Below, piece by piece: positions 20,916 through 21,670 of a DNA stretch of 21,670 bases; within the stretch, counting starts at the first letter, position 1, and every line of letters starts with the position of its first letter. The stretch spans positions 1 to 21,670 of the forward strand of contig NZ_QFOA01000056.1 in the NCBI RefSeq assembly GCF_003248505.1, read 5' to 3'. The notes beneath the pieces were generated by a model. The model saw nothing but the letters and a program-made list of their open reading frames with translations. It was not told the DNA's origin and made no database searches. The stretch comes from Sphingobium sp. (GTDB lineage: Bacteria; Pseudomonadota; Alphaproteobacteria; Sphingomonadales; Sphingomonadaceae). Position numbers and translations under genes: made by a program.

Positions 20916-21670
20916 TCAGTCTTTCAGGCCCAGTTCGTCCATCAACGCGCCGCGCAGCTTGAACTTCTGGATCTTCGATGCCGACATCGGCCATTCGTCG
21001 ATGAAACGGATATGCCGCGGAACCTTGAAGGAAGCGAGACGCTCGCGCGTGAAGGCAATGAGTTCATCGGCATCGACCTCCACCTCGCCTTCGCGTTCGA
21101 TATAGGCGGCGGGAATTTCCGCCAGTCGCTCGTCAGGCAGCCCGACCACCTGCGCCAGACGGACGGCCGGATGGGTTGCGAGCACCGCCTCGACCTCGGC
21201 CGCGGCGACATTTTCTCCGCCCACCTTCAGCATATCCTTGAACCGGCCGTGGAACATGACGTGGCCATGTTCGTCGATCGATCCAATGTCGGCGCTATGA
21301 TACCAGCCATCGGCGTCGATCGCCTCGGCGGTCTTCTGCGGGTCCTTATAATAGCCGTCGAACAGATTGTAGCCGCGAATGAGGATTTCGCCGCGTTCGT
21401 CCACACCCTTCTCTTCGCCGGTTTCGGGATCGACGATCTTCATCTCTATGCCTGCCAGCGGGAAGCCGAGCTTCTTGAAGCCCATCTCCGGGTCCATTGC
21501 ATAGCCGCCGGTCGTGACGATGCCGGTCGCCTCCGTCATTCCCATGGGGCCGACCTGGAGCATGGTGGGCGCCTTCTCCCTGTAGGCCTGGCCCACCCGC
21601 TCCGGCATGAAGGCGAAGCAGCTATTTTGCAGGCGCACCGACGACATGTCGGTCTTGTCCCAGTCGGGAT
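20916..21670 (-). CDS. AMP-forming acyl/aryl-CoA ligase, C-terminal part (N-terminus outside window)
   Basis: About 250 residues of an ANL-superfamily ligase are visible; the gene runs in from beyond base 21670. These enzymes activate a carboxylic acid with ATP and join it to coenzyme A. The motif G-M-T-E-A-T-G is near the start of the visible part, followed by G-E-I-L-I-R-G, then G-W-Y-H-S-A-D-I-G with the ribose-binding Asp, and G-R-F-K-D-M-L-K-V-G-G-E-N at the hinge. The terminal domain ends with M-S-A-S-K-I-Q-K-F-K-L-R, which carries the catalytic lysine region. It would supply the CoA thioester used by the acyl-CoA dehydrogenase and MaoC pair. It is first in the visible unit with the SDR at 20091. 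Confidence 0.92.
   Translation of the reverse strand, partial: PDWDKTDMSSVRLQNSCFAFMPERVGQAYREKAPTMLQVGPMGMTEATGIVTTGGYAMDPEMGFKKLGFPLAGIEMKIVDPETGEEKGVDERGEILIRGYNLFDGYYKDPQKTAEAIDADGWYHSADIGSIDEHGHVMFHGRFKDMLKVGGENVAAAEVEAVLATHPAVRLAQVVGLPDERLAEIPAAYIEREGEVEVDADELIAFTRERLASFKVPRHIRFIDEWPMSASKIQKFKLRGALMDELGLKD

Noticed and set aside
1..21670. Insertion sequences, attachment sites, CRISPR arrays, tRNA or rRNA genes
   Set aside because: No transposase or integrase, no regularly spaced repeats and no tRNA- or rRNA-like sequence was seen on reading both strands.

Overview
The window is a dense catabolic gene cluster from a GC-rich Gram-negative bacterium. The protein style, tightly packed divergent operons, AGGAG-type ribosome binding sites and scattered aromatic-degradation modules suggest an alphaproteobacterium, most likely a sphingomonad (Sphingobium/Novosphingobium type). 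This is inference: there is no rRNA or marker gene. I see no tRNA, rRNA, insertion sequence, integrase or CRISPR array, and no gene-free stretch longer than about 300 bases.

Layout. (1) 1-3163: a complete electron-transfer set for a Rieske ring-hydroxylating oxygenase. Alpha subunit, beta subunit and a rubredoxin-reductase-like flavoprotein (cut by the window edge) run leftward. A small 3Fe-4S/4Fe-4S-type ferredoxin runs divergently to the right and is followed by an Old Yellow Enzyme reductase (3272-4420). (2) 4451-9597: a leftward group of two NTF2-fold (SnoaL-like) proteins, a membrane PQQ dehydrogenase, a CurA-type double-bond reductase and an SDR. (3) 9760-11419: a rightward pair, a third SnoaL-like protein and an alpha/beta hydrolase. 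(4) 11435-15634: a leftward CoA module with an acyl-CoA dehydrogenase, two MaoC-fold subunits, a VOC protein, an alpha/beta hydrolase and an SDR with a damaged active site. (5) 15866-19245: a leftward ring-cleavage module with FAH-family hydrolase, extradiol dioxygenase, alpha/beta hydrolase and SDR. (6) 19373-20083: a rightward GntR/FCD regulator, possibly made from a leaderless mRNA. (7) 20091-21670: a leftward AMP-forming acyl-CoA ligase (cut by the window edge) and an SDR.

How the parts may work together (inference). The ligase activates a carboxylic acid as a CoA thioester, and the dehydrogenase plus MaoC pair carry out beta-oxidation-type steps. Reductases and SDRs adjust C=C and C=O groups. 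The Rieske oxygenase makes a cis-dihydrodiol, an SDR re-aromatises it to a catechol, the extradiol dioxygenase opens the ring, and FAH and alpha/beta hydrolases split the product. Needing both CoA chemistry and ring dioxygenation fits a substrate with an aromatic ring and an alicyclic or alkanoate part, such as a resin acid, a steroid-like compound or an alkyl-aromatic acid. The exact substrate cannot be read from the sequence.
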